From assembly GCF_036541335.1 (NCBI RefSeq), contig NZ_JAZHBO010000002.1, positions 620,001 to 684,000 of the forward strand: 64,000 nt of DNA, read 5' to 3'. The translations under genes were made by a program, and so were the position numbers. The notes under the pieces were generated by a model that was not told where the DNA came from, did no database searches, and was given only the letters and a program-made list of their open reading frames with translations. How positions within the stretch are numbered: the first letter of the stretch is position 1; every line of letters starts with the position of its first letter. This DNA is from Aquilutibacter rugosus (lineage in GTDB: Bacteria > Pseudomonadota > Gammaproteobacteria > Xanthomonadales > Xanthomonadaceae). Of the stretch, positions 16,009 through 23,902 are shown in pieces.

Positions 16009-16635
16009 ATGAATCTCGTTAATGATCTGCTGGGCCAACTCAGCGGTGCCCCGGTGCAACAAGTCAGCCAGCAACTCGGAGTGGATCCCGGCACGGCCGA
16101 ATCGGCGATCCAAGCCGCTCTGCCAATGCTGATCGGCGCACTGGGCCAAAACGCGCAACAACCGCAAGGCGCAGAGGCACTGTTCGGTGCGCTGCAGAAT
16201 GATCACCAGGGTCTGGATATCGGTTCGGTGCTCGGCGCCGTTCTCGGCGGCGGCAACAGCAGCGCCGGTCTGAGCCCGCAAGCCGGCATGGCCGCCGCCG
16301 CAGCGCCCGCCATTCTCGGCCACATTTTCGGTGGCAAGCAGCAGGCCGCAGAACAGACTCTGGGCAGCGCCACGGGCCTCAATTCGCCGCAAACGCGCAT
16401 GCTGATGCAAATCCTGGCACCGATTGTGATGGCCTATCTGGCCAAGCGTTTCTTTGGCGGCCAGCAAGCCGCTTCGCCGACGCAGCTGCAGTCGGTGCTG
16501 GGTCAGGAACAGGAACAAATCCGTCAGCAACCGGGCGCGGGCGGTTTGCTCGGCAATCTGCTGGATCAAGATGGCGATGGCCAACTCGGCATCGGCGACG
16601 CGCTCTCGGCTGCATCGCGTTTTCTGAAATCCTAA
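16009..16635 (+). CDS. DUF937 domain protein
   Basis: A 208-residue protein matching the DUF937 pattern: MNLVNDLLGQLSG...VSQQLGVDPGTAESAIQAALPMLIGALGQNA, with a second Gly/Ala-rich helical repeat (about 85-150) and APAILGHIFGGKQ. DUF937 proteins are helical, often multimeric and have no assigned role (YidB belongs to this group). Near the C-terminus DQDGDGQLGIGD resembles a calcium-binding EF-hand or dockerin-like loop. AAAGGA lies upstream of the ATG. It is convergent with hslR. Confidence 0.85.
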   Translation: MNLVNDLLGQLSGAPVQQVSQQLGVDPGTAESAIQAALPMLIGALGQNAQQPQGAEALFGALQNDHQGLDIGSVLGAVLGGGNSSAGLSPQAGMAAAAAPAILGHIFGGKQQAAEQTLGSATGLNSPQTRMLMQILAPIVMAYLAKRFFGGQQAASPTQLQSVLGQEQEQIRQQPGAGGLLGNLLDQDGDGQLGIGDALSAASRFLKS

Positions 16636-16673
16636 ATCGCTGAGGTGCTAGGCGCTTAACTGCGGTTAGGCGC

Positions 16674-17075
16674 TTACAGCATTTCCAAGTCGCCGAGCGC
16701 ACGAATCAGGCGGCGGGCCCGTTTATCCGGTTTCGTTTCCGGGGCGCGGTAACCCGTCGCCTGAGCGCGTTGTTCGGCACGTGCTTTTTCTCGCGCAGCG
16801 ACAGACTCTTCGGTTTCCGAGTAGTGCTGCACGGCCTGTGCGTATGCCACGCGCTGATCCAGCAAGCCGGTCACGGTGACGTAAAAGGTCTCAATGCCAC
16901 GGCGAATCACCAGCGCATCGCCGAGTTTCACCTGCCGCGAGGCCTTCGGCCGCTCGCCGGCGATTTCGACCTTGCCCGTTTCAATGGCCTGCTTGGCCAA
17001 GGCGCGCGTCTTAAAAAAGCGCGTGGCCCATAACCATAGGTCGAGTCGGACTTTGAGTTCTTGCGTCGGTTCCAA
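16674..17075 (-). CDS. hslR: Hsp15-type S4-domain RNA-binding protein
   Basis: A 133-residue protein with the S4 RNA-binding fold: VRLDLWLWATRFFKTRALAKQAIETGKVEIAGERPKASRQVKLGDALVI at 9-58. A Lys/Arg-rich C-terminal tail resembles E. coli Hsp15 (also 133 residues). Hsp15 binds 50S subunits that carry nascent chains from aborted translation and helps recycle them. It stands between DUF937 and rplS, about 80 bp downstream of the rplS stop and terminator, so it may be separate or read-through. Confidence 0.92.
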   Translation of the reverse strand: MEPTQELKVRLDLWLWATRFFKTRALAKQAIETGKVEIAGERPKASRQVKLGDALVIRRGIETFYVTVTGLLDQRVAYAQAVQHYSETEESVAAREKARAEQRAQATGYRAPETKPDKRARRLIRALGDLEML

Positions 17076-17093
17076 TTTCAGTTCCGGAGTTCA

Positions 17094-17127
17094 GAAACAG
17101 GAACGGCCGCCAGAGGCGACCGTCCTT
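17094..17127 (-). terminator. Terminator of the rpsP-rimM-trmD-rplS operon
   Basis: An imperfect stem (AGGACGG outer, CGCC/GGCG inner, with a bulged base) followed by GTTTCT on the minus strand, about 30 nt after the rplS stop. Confidence 0.6.
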
Positions 17128-17158
17128 GTGCTTAAAAGCAGTTGCCGGGGCTTGCGCC

Positions 17159-17569
17159 TTACTCGGCAGCAGCTTCCTTCTTGGCAGCAGCGGCAGCAGC
17201 CTTGGCCTTGGCACCGGCGGCCAAGTCTTCGGTGATGCGTGCCTTGCGGCCTTCGAGACCACGCAGGTAGTACAGCTTGGCAGCGCGGACTTTACCGCGA
17301 CGCTTCAGGCTGACCGAGTCGATGGTCGGGCTATGGGTTTGGAACACGCGTTCCACGCCGTAGCCGTGCGAAATCTTGCGGACGGTGAACGAAGAGTTCA
17401 GACCGGCATTCTTGATCGCGATCACAACGCCTTCGTAGGCCTGGACGCGTTCACGGTTGCCTTCCTTAACTTTGACGTTGACGACAACGGTGTCGCCTTG
17501 GCTGAATTCCGGCAGTTGGCGGGTAGCTTGGCCGGCTTCGAATTCTTGCAGCAGGGTATGAATGGACAT
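17159..17569 (-). CDS. rplS: 50S ribosomal protein L19
   Basis: A 136-residue L19, with FSQGDTVVVNVKVKEGNRERVQAYEGVVIAIKNAGLNSSFTVRKISHGYGVERVFQTHSP as the classic core near 24-82. It contacts the 30S at the 16S rRNA bridge region. The Ala/Lys-rich tail (AAGAKAKAAAAAAKKEAAAE) extends past the 115-residue E. coli protein, as in xanthomonads. It is last in the conserved rpsP-rimM-trmD-rplS operon, 132 bp after trmD. Confidence 0.97.
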   Translation of the reverse strand: MSIHTLLQEFEAGQATRQLPEFSQGDTVVVNVKVKEGNRERVQAYEGVVIAIKNAGLNSSFTVRKISHGYGVERVFQTHSPTIDSVSLKRRGKVRAAKLYYLRGLEGRKARITEDLAAGAKAKAAAAAAKKEAAAE

Positions 17570-17701
17570 GGTGTTTTGCCTGTTTTAAATGTTGTCGGTC
17601 CCGAATGCCGAAGATCCAGACCTGGGCTTAATGGTTTTGGGGTACAGCGAGCCCAATATTATGCATGCGTTTTCTTATGAAAACAAGCACTTACGGGGTT
17701 T

Positions 17702-18451
17702 TTACTTGTTCTTGTCCGTCTGTGCGCGGAGCCGGTCAAGAAATTGGCGGTCTGCGGGGCTTAACGGTGCCGATTTCAGCAGGTCCGGGCGCCGCTCAAA
17801 AGTGCGTTGCAGCTGCTGCTGACGGCGCCATTGCGCGATTTGCGCATGATTGCCGCCCAGCAGGACCGCAGGAATGTCGCCCCACTCGTCGCTATTGGGC
17901 TTGGTGAAATGCGGATGATCCAGCAGCCCGTCTTCGAAGCTATCGAGGCGCGCACTGTCCATATCGGACATCGCTCCCTCCTGCACACGCGTCACGGCAT
18001 CGATCAGTACTGCGGCGGGCAACTCACCGCCGCTGAGCACGAAATCACCGAGTGAGATTTCTTCGTCAACGGCATTTGCAATGAAGCGCTCGTCCACGCC
18101 CTCGTAGCGACCGCAGATCAGAACCAGATGCGGCATGGCCGCCAGTTCACGGACCCGTGCCTGCGTCAGCGGTTTGCCTTGCGGTGAGAAATACACCACG
18201 TGCGAAGTGACCTCGGCCGCTTCGACTTTGACAGCCTGCAGACATTGGCGCAACGGCTCGAGCATCATCACCATACCGGCACCGCCGCCGGCGGTGCGGT
18301 CATCAACGCGGCGATAGTTGCCGACGGCATAGTCGCGCGGATTCCAGGTCTGCGTTTGCACCAGGGCGCGCTCGTGTGCACGACCGACGATCCCGGCTGA
18401 GGCCGCGGCCTGAATCAGTTCCGGGAACAAGGTGATGCAATCAATGCGCAT
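17702..18451 (-). CDS. trmD: tRNA (guanine-37-N1)-methyltransferase TrmD
   Basis: A 249-residue SPOUT methyltransferase that makes m1G37 in tRNAs and so prevents +1 frameshifts. The trefoil knot shows LVLICGRYEGVDERF and EISLGDFVLSGGELPAAVLIDAVTR (about 110-155). The catalytic Asp and tRNA-binding segment follow in DSFEDGLLDHPHFTKP. It starts 4 nt after the rimM stop. The loop EGAMSDMDSARLDSF differs slightly from the common GNEDSA version but keeps the core. Confidence 0.96.
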   Translation of the reverse strand: MRIDCITLFPELIQAAASAGIVGRAHERALVQTQTWNPRDYAVGNYRRVDDRTAGGGAGMVMMLEPLRQCLQAVKVEAAEVTSHVVYFSPQGKPLTQARVRELAAMPHLVLICGRYEGVDERFIANAVDEEISLGDFVLSGGELPAAVLIDAVTRVQEGAMSDMDSARLDSFEDGLLDHPHFTKPNSDEWGDIPAVLLGGNHAQIAQWRRQQQLQRTFERRPDLLKSAPLSPADRQFLDRLRAQTDKNK

Positions 18452-18455
18452 GGGT

Positions 18456-19043
18456 CTAGAACTCAGGGTCCCAATCGACCGTGATCAAGCCTTGCTCGAA
18501 CTCAATATCGGTAACGAACTGAGGCCGCACAAACGGGATCAGTCGTTCGCGCGAATCATCGCGGACTGCGATCACATCGTTGGCACCCGTACCGAACAAA
18601 TGGGATACGGTACCCAAGTCTGCGCCCTCGAGATTGACGACGCGCAGGCCTTCGAGATCGATCCAGTAGAACTCGCCCTCGGCCGGTGGTGGCAGCTGAG
18701 AACGCTCGACGTAGATGTCCAGACCGACGACCGCCTCGGCTGCGTTGCGATCGGAAACACCCGGAAGACGCGCCGCCAGATGCTTGCCCTGCTCGCGCCC
18801 TTTGACGCCCTGCAAGGAGGCCACACCGTACTGCATCAGATCGGTAGAGAAATCAGCCTGCACCTGCGCCAATGTGTTGGGCGAGCGCTCATTGCGCTTT
18901 AAAGTCCAGGGCTGGTAACGGAAGATGGCATGACGAGGGTCGGTAAACGACTCGATTTTCACGTCGCCCTTAAGACCAAGGGCGCCTAAAACCCTGCCGA
19001 GCAGGATCAGACGCCCTTGATTTGCGGTTTCCGAAGAAGACAT
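18456..19043 (-). CDS. rimM: 16S rRNA processing protein RimM
   Basis: A 195-residue two-domain protein. The N-terminal RimM barrel is LGRVLGALGLKGDVKIESFTDP (about 14-36), and the C-terminal PRC-barrel shows FYWIDLEGLRVVNLEGADLGTVSHLFGTGANDVIAV. It binds S19 and helps mature the head of the 30S subunit. It lies between rpsP (17-bp gap) and trmD. At 195 residues it is slightly longer than the E. coli protein, mainly at the ends. Confidence 0.95.
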   Translation of the reverse strand: MSSSETANQGRLILLGRVLGALGLKGDVKIESFTDPRHAIFRYQPWTLKRNERSPNTLAQVQADFSTDLMQYGVASLQGVKGREQGKHLAARLPGVSDRNAAEAVVGLDIYVERSQLPPPAEGEFYWIDLEGLRVVNLEGADLGTVSHLFGTGANDVIAVRDDSRERLIPFVRPQFVTDIEFEQGLITVDWDPEF

Positions 19044-19060
19044 CAGAAACGGCGAAAGGA

Positions 19061-19324
19061 TTAGGCTACGGCTTCAGTGCCGGCCTTGTTCGCTTCCTTG
19101 AACAGCACCGCAACCTTTTCGGTCATTTGAGCACCGTTGGAAACCCAATGATTCACGCGATCGATGTTCAGTTCGACGCGCTTTTCATTGCCGCGAGCAA
19201 CCGGGTTGTAGAAACCCACGCGCTCGATGTTGCGACCGTCACGGGCCGAACGGCTGTCGGTGACGATGATGTGGTAGAACGGACGCTTTTTAGCGCCGCC
19301 GCGGGTCAGTCGAATCTTGACCAT
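19061..19324 (-). CDS. rpsP: 30S ribosomal protein S16
   Basis: An 87-residue S16: MVKIRLTRGGAKKRPFYHIIVTDSRSARDGRNIERVGFYNP is the family signature. It is the first gene of the rpsP-rimM-trmD-rplS operon. AAGGAA lies upstream of the ATG, and a perfect TATAAT sits about 55 nt upstream. S16 is an early assembly protein of the 30S body. Confidence 0.97.
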   Translation of the reverse strand: MVKIRLTRGGAKKRPFYHIIVTDSRSARDGRNIERVGFYNPVARGNEKRVELNIDRVNHWVSNGAQMTEKVAVLFKEANKAGTEAVA

Positions 19325-19377
19325 GGTACAGATTTCCTTGATAGGACCAGCCGCCGGAATGACGGGGTAAGCCGAAT

Positions 19378-19383
19378 ATTATA
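19378..19383 (-). promoter_or_regulatory. Consensus -10 (TATAAT) of the rpsP operon promoter
   Basis: A perfect TATAAT on the minus strand, 53 nt before the rpsP ATG. The -35 region at the expected spacing is poor. Confidence 0.6.
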
Positions 19384-19423
19384 ACTGGTTGTTTTTCAAA
19401 AGAAAACCCCCAGCCCGAGGCAT

Positions 19424-20797
19424 TCAGAAGGGCATTTTGCCGCGCATACCCATCAGGGAATTCATGCCCTTCATGCCGCGCATCAGGCCCTTCATGCCGC
19501 CGCCGGAGAACTTGGCCATCATGGTTTCCATCTGCTGGTACTGCTTGAGCAGGCGGTTCACATCGGCCGGGGTCTGGCCCGAACCTAGCGCCACGCGCTT
19601 GCGTCGCGAGCCGTTCAGAATGCCCGGATTGCGGCGCTCTTTTTCGGTCATCGAGTTGATGATGGCAATCATGCGCGGCACTTCCTTGCCGGAGATCTGA
19701 CCCTTGACGTTATCGGGGATCTTGCCCATGCCGGGCAGCTTGTCCATCAGACCGTGCAAGCCCCCCATGTTCTGCATCTGCTCGAGCTGATCACGCATGT
19801 CGTTCAGATTGAACTTTTTGCCCTTGGCGACCTTATCGGCCAGCTTGGCGGCCTTTTCCTTGTCAACCTTGTCGTGCACTTCTTCGACCAGTGACAGCAC
19901 GTCGCCCATGTCGAGAATGCGTCCGGCAATGCGATCGGGATGGAAGACATCCAGGCCATCAGGCTTTTCGCCGATACCGACAAACTTAACCGGCCGCTCG
20001 GTAATGTAACGGACCGACAGCGCCGCACCACCGCGCGCATCACCATCGAGCTTGGTCAGCACCACACCGGTCAGCGGCAGCGCCTCACGGAAAGCCTTGG
20101 CGGTGTTGGCCGCATCCTGACCGGTCATGGCATCAACCACGAACAGGGTTTCGACCGGATCAATGGCAGCATGAAGCGCCTTGATCTCAGCCATCATCGC
20201 CGTATCAATGGCAAGACGACCGGCGGTATCGACCAGCACCACATCGGCATAGGTCTTACGCGCATGTTCGATGGCCGCACGGGCGATCGCGATCGGCGAC
20301 TGATCCGTAGAACTTGGGAAGAACTCGACACCCACCTGCTTAGCCAGGGTTTCGAGCTGGGCGATGGCGGCGGGACGATACACGTCGGCCGACACCACTA
20401 GCACCTTTTTGCGATGCTTTTCCTTCAGGAACTTGCCGAGCTTGCCTACCGTGGTGGTCTTACCGGCACCTTGCAGGCCGGCCATCAGAATTACGGCCGG
20501 TGCCGGCACGTTGAGATTGAGCTGGCTCGCCTCGGAGCCCATGACTGCCGTCATCTCATCCTTAACGATCTTGATTAGCGACTGACCCGGAGTCAGTGAG
20601 GCCAGAACCTCCTGCCCGACAGCGCGTTCCTTGATGCGACGGATCAGCTCGATGACGACGGGCAACGCAACGTCAGCCTCCAACAGCGCGACACGCACTT
20701 CGCGCAATGCATCGCTGATGTTTTCTTCGGTCAGGCGGCCACGGCCGCGCAGGCGGTCGATAGTTCCGGTGAGGCGTTGTGTAAGGGACTCGAACAT
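19424..20797 (-). CDS. ffh: Signal recognition particle protein Ffh
   Basis: A 457-residue SRP54 GTPase that targets nascent inner-membrane proteins with 4.5S RNA and FtsY. The N domain is followed by the G domain with G1 GLQGAGKTTTVGKLG (about 102-116), DTAGR, and TKLDGDARGGAALS. The M domain is methionine-rich (LMDKLPGMGK...GGGMKGLMRGMKGMNSLMGMRGKMPF) and binds signal peptides and RNA. The ATG at MFESLTQRL was chosen by alignment with the family; longer in-frame starts are not family-like. It is divergent from ypjD, the same neighbour as in E. coli. Confidence 0.97.
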   Translation of the reverse strand: MFESLTQRLTGTIDRLRGRGRLTEENISDALREVRVALLEADVALPVVIELIRRIKERAVGQEVLASLTPGQSLIKIVKDEMTAVMGSEASQLNLNVPAPAVILMAGLQGAGKTTTVGKLGKFLKEKHRKKVLVVSADVYRPAAIAQLETLAKQVGVEFFPSSTDQSPIAIARAAIEHARKTYADVVLVDTAGRLAIDTAMMAEIKALHAAIDPVETLFVVDAMTGQDAANTAKAFREALPLTGVVLTKLDGDARGGAALSVRYITERPVKFVGIGEKPDGLDVFHPDRIAGRILDMGDVLSLVEEVHDKVDKEKAAKLADKVAKGKKFNLNDMRDQLEQMQNMGGLHGLMDKLPGMGKIPDNVKGQISGKEVPRMIAIINSMTEKERRNPGILNGSRRKRVALGSGQTPADVNRLLKQYQQMETMMAKFSGGGMKGLMRGMKGMNSLMGMRGKMPF

Positions 20798-20869
20798 GAA
20801 ACTTCTGCAAAGGAGCGAACTCCCTATTATAGAGTCCGCCTGCAACCGCTGGGCTATACTTGAACGCTT

Positions 20870-21694
20870 ATGATTCTGCCGTTTCTCGCCTTTGTCTGGT
20901 ACTGGCTCGCCACGTTCGCGCTGGTGATGAGCCTGCACGGCCGCCCTGCCCAAGCCACGGATGCCACTCTGCCGCCCCTGCCCCGCACCACACGCTGGTG
21001 GCCGTGGTTCGCCGGTCTGGCGGTGTTTCTGCACGCTGCGGCTCACGCCTGGGTTGCCCGTTTGCTGGGCGCGCCGGACATGCATTTCTTTGCGGCCATC
21101 TCATTGGTGACGCTTGGCATGGCCGGCATGACGCTGGCTCTAAAGCGCCAAGGCCGCATGACCAGTGCCGGGCTCGTCGTGTTCCCCCTGGCCTCGCTGG
21201 CGGTGCTCGCGTACCAAAAGGCCGGCCACACGCCGACCACTACTCCGCAGAGCTGGCCGTTGCAACTGCACGCCTGGATCGCATTGCTGTCGGCTGCAGC
21301 GCTGGCTTTGGCCGCCGTGTTTGCATTGATGCTCTGGCTTCAGGAGCGCGCCCTGCGTACGCGTCAGCGCAGCCATCTGCTGTTGGGCTTGCCGCCTTTG
21401 GTCACGATCGAGACCATGCTGTTCCGGACTATCAAACTCGGCTTTGCGCTGCTGACACTGACGCTGGTCACCGGCCTGCTCTTTGTCAGCGATCTGTTTG
21501 CGCAGCATCTGGCACACAAAACCATTTTGAGTATTGTCTCGTGGCTGATCTTTGGCGGCCTGCTGCTGGGCCGCTGGAAATACGGCTGGCGCGGCGTGCG
21601 TGCCGCCAAATGGACACTAGTGGCATTTGCGTTTCTGGCCTTGGCGTTCTTTGGGGTGACGTACATCCTGGAACAGCGCTACGGCCCGAACTGA
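20870..21694 (+). CDS. ypjD: CcsA/YpjD-family inner-membrane protein
   Basis: A 274-residue polytopic protein with about eight hydrophobic segments. It carries the CcsA (cytochrome c assembly) hallmarks LHAWIALLSAAALALAAVFALMLWLQERALRTR and MLFRTIKLGFALLTLTLVTGLLF. HKTILSIVSWLIFGGLLLGRWKYGWRG includes the conserved histidine expected to coordinate haem in this superfamily. In E. coli the same gene (ypjD) lies next to ffh; it has been linked to metal-ion resistance rather than proven cytochrome assembly. A TATACT ends 9 nt before the ATG and no Shine-Dalgarno is present, so the transcript may be nearly leaderless. Confidence 0.9.
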   Translation: MILPFLAFVWYWLATFALVMSLHGRPAQATDATLPPLPRTTRWWPWFAGLAVFLHAAAHAWVARLLGAPDMHFFAAISLVTLGMAGMTLALKRQGRMTSAGLVVFPLASLAVLAYQKAGHTPTTTPQSWPLQLHAWIALLSAAALALAAVFALMLWLQERALRTRQRSHLLLGLPPLVTIETMLFRTIKLGFALLTLTLVTGLLFVSDLFAQHLAHKTILSIVSWLIFGGLLLGRWKYGWRGVRAAKWTLVAFAFLALAFFGVTYILEQRYGPN

Positions 21695-21753
21695 GGACTT
21701 TGCGCCTGCGACGCAGGTCAAAGCACCGGTCTAAGCGCCGGTCACATCTCAGA

Positions 21754-23151
21754 TCACAACGCGTCCAGCGCCTCGGCCAGAGTGCCGACACCAATCACTT
21801 GCAACTCCCCGATGCGACCTGCCTTGGGTGCATTGGCACGCGGCACGATGGCCTTTTTGAACCCGTGCGTCGCCGCCTCGCGTAGGCGGTCCTCGCCGCC
21901 GGGTACCGGTCGCAACTCACCCGATAAACCCACCTCGCCAAAGGCCAGCAGATTGGCCGGCAATGGCGTATCACGCAGTGACGAGTGAATTGCCAGAAGG
22001 ACCGGCAAATCGGCCGCGGTCTCCTGCAGACGGATACCGCCGACAATGTTGACGAAGACATCCTGATCGCCCATGACGATACCCGCATGCCGATGCAAGA
22101 CCGCCAACAGCATGGCCAGGCGATTGCCATCCAAACCTACCGCCACACGCCGCGGATTGCTGAGCGAACTGTCATCGACTAGCGATTGCACCTCGACCAG
22201 TAGTGGACGTGTGCCCTCGCGCGTGACAGTGACGCAGCTCCCCGGCTGATCGCCGGTGGCGCCCGACAGAAACATAGCCGACGGGTTGGGCACCTCGCGC
22301 AGGCCACGCTCGGCCATGGCGAACACGCCCAACTCATTGATGGCACCGAAGCGGTTCTTGAACGCGCGCAGCAGGCGCAGGCGACCACCGCTTTCGCCCT
22401 CGAAATACAGCACCGCATCAACCATGTGCTCGAGCACGCGCGGACCGGCAATGCCGCCCTCTTTGGTCACGTGCCCGACCAGGAACACCGCGATGCCCGA
22501 CTCTTTGGCAAAGCGCACCAGACGCGCGGCTGACTCTCGAACTTGCGAGACGCTACCGGGAGCCGCGGTCAGCTCATCGGTCCAGATGGTTTGAATAGAG
22601 TCGATGACCAGCACCCGCGGCTTGAGCGTAGTGGCCTGATCAATGATCCGATCAATATGGGTCTCGGCCAATGCCTGCACCCCGGTCGAAGGCAACCCGA
22701 GCCGCGCCGCCCGACCGGCGACCTGACTGAGCGATTCCTCACCGGTGACATAGAGCGAACTGACCGCCGGTGCCATTTTGACGACCGCCTGCAGCAGCAA
22801 GGTCGATTTACCGATGCCCGGATCGCCGCCGACTAACACCACTGCGCCATCAACCAGTCCACCACCGAGCACCCGATCGAGTTCGGCAATGCCGGTGGAG
22901 AGCCGCGTGGACTCTTGCGTGGGCACGCTCTCGAGCGCTTGAGCGACCGCGCCGCCCTCGCCACTCCAACCTGCCCGCCGTGCCGGCGTAACTGCAGATG
23001 CACCCGGACGCGGCGGTGCCAGCGTGATTTCAGTAATGGTGTTCCAGCCACCGCATTCACCGCACTGACCTGCCCACTTACCGGACTCGGCGCCGCATTC
23101 ATTGCAAACGAAAGCAGTTTGGCGTTTGCCCGATTTTTTAACGCTGGCCAC
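21754..23151 (-). CDS. radA: DNA repair protein RadA (Sms)
   Basis: A 465-residue RadA, a hexameric DnaB-like helicase that extends D-loops during recombination. The order is an N-terminal four-cysteine zinc finger (CNECGAESGKWAGQCGECGGW), a RecA-like ATPase with Walker A GGDPGIGKST, the RadA-specific KNRFG motif in FKNRFGAINELGVF, and a C-terminal Lon-protease-like domain (VNIVGGIRLQETAADLPVLLAIHSS...GELRPVPGGEDRLREA). The GTG start at VASVKKSGKRQ was chosen because GGAG lies 8 nt upstream and the zinc finger then begins where it does in homologues. Confidence 0.95.
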   Translation of the reverse strand: MASVKKSGKRQTAFVCNECGAESGKWAGQCGECGGWNTITEITLAPPRPGASAVTPARRAGWSGEGGAVAQALESVPTQESTRLSTGIAELDRVLGGGLVDGAVVLVGGDPGIGKSTLLLQAVVKMAPAVSSLYVTGEESLSQVAGRAARLGLPSTGVQALAETHIDRIIDQATTLKPRVLVIDSIQTIWTDELTAAPGSVSQVRESAARLVRFAKESGIAVFLVGHVTKEGGIAGPRVLEHMVDAVLYFEGESGGRLRLLRAFKNRFGAINELGVFAMAERGLREVPNPSAMFLSGATGDQPGSCVTVTREGTRPLLVEVQSLVDDSSLSNPRRVAVGLDGNRLAMLLAVLHRHAGIVMGDQDVFVNIVGGIRLQETAADLPVLLAIHSSLRDTPLPANLLAFGEVGLSGELRPVPGGEDRLREAATHGFKKAIVPRANAPKAGRIGELQVIGVGTLAEALDAL

Positions 23152-23228
23152 TAAGCAGACTCCGGAAAAGGCGCGAGGAAAAGATACGTTTCGTATAGTA
23201 ACGAATTGCCTTCGCATGACTTGAGACA

Positions 23229-23675
23229 ATGCCACTAACGTTCCGCCGCCTGCAGACCTCCGGCACCGACTTGCAACAGGAGTACCACCTGCGCGACACG
23301 ATCCTGCGCATCCCGCTCGGATTGGTCTTTCATCTGACGCCGGAGCAGATTCGCGATGAGGAGTCCGACTTCCACTTCGGCCTGTTCGACGGTGACAACC
23401 TTTGTGCCTGCGTGATTGCCACGCCGTACGGTCCGGGCCAATACAAGATTCGTCAGATGGCCGTGCGCGAGGATCTGCAGCAACAGGGCCTGGGCCGCCA
23501 ATTGATGCTGCAGACCGAACAGGCCTTACGCGATGCCGGCGCCAATGAACTGACCTTGCATGCGCGCGATATCGCCACCGGCTTCTACGAAAAACTCGGC
23601 TATTTAGCCGTTGGCGACTGGTTTACCGAAGTGGGCATCCCCCACTTGAAGATGTGCAAGGCGCTGACCGACTAA
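23229..23675 (+). CDS. GNAT-family N-acetyltransferase
   Basis: A 148-residue GNAT enzyme. The acetyl-CoA pyrophosphate loop reads VREDLQQQGLGRQLM (Q-x-x-G-x-G/A type, about 77-91), and the C-terminal strands are NELTLHARDIATGFYEKLGYLAVGDWFTEVGIPHLKM. The arrangement resembles the YitI/ElaA-like small GNATs. The substrate cannot be predicted. It is divergent from radA and its stop overlaps that of the minus-strand FeoB-associated gene by 4 bp. Confidence 0.85.
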   Translation: MPLTFRRLQTSGTDLQQEYHLRDTILRIPLGLVFHLTPEQIRDEESDFHFGLFDGDNLCACVIATPYGPGQYKIRQMAVREDLQQQGLGRQLMLQTEQALRDAGANELTLHARDIATGFYEKLGYLAVGDWFTEVGIPHLKMCKALTD

Positions 23676-23902
23676 TCGCAGCCGTTGCAGTCCTCGCAGC
23701 CGCCCGCTTTGGATCCGGTTGAAGGCGGTGCAATCCGCTGACCCAAGCGGCGGCGCCAGGCAGGACCGGGTTGTCGCAGCAAGGCGATGGCCAATGCTTG
23801 CCGTTGCCTCTTAATCCAAGCCGGAAAATATTTACGGATAACGAACTGCAGTGCCAGTACGACAGCCACCGCCACGATGATCCATTGCAGTAGCGGACTC
23901 AT
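23672..23902 (-). CDS. Small membrane protein with Cys-rich tail, downstream of feoB
   Basis: A 76-residue protein: one N-terminal transmembrane helix (LLQWIIVAVAVVLALQFVI, about 4-22), a basic middle, and a C-terminal GGCEDCNGCD with three cysteines spaced CxxCxxC. Position and layout match the FeoB-associated Cys-rich membrane proteins found after feoB in many bacteria. It may bind iron or support FeoB assembly, but no mechanism is established. The ATG overlaps the feoB stop by one base (TAATG), so it is translationally coupled. Confidence 0.8.
   Translation of the reverse strand: MSPLLQWIIVAVAVVLALQFVIRKYFPAWIKRQRQALAIALLRQPGPAWRRRLGQRIAPPSTGSKAGGCEDCNGCD

Noticed and set aside
16649..16676. 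Direct repeat TAGGCGCTTA twice between DUF937 and hslR
   Set aside because: Only 10 bp, one copy overlapping the hslR stop codon; no insertion or duplication is associated, so chance is sufficient.
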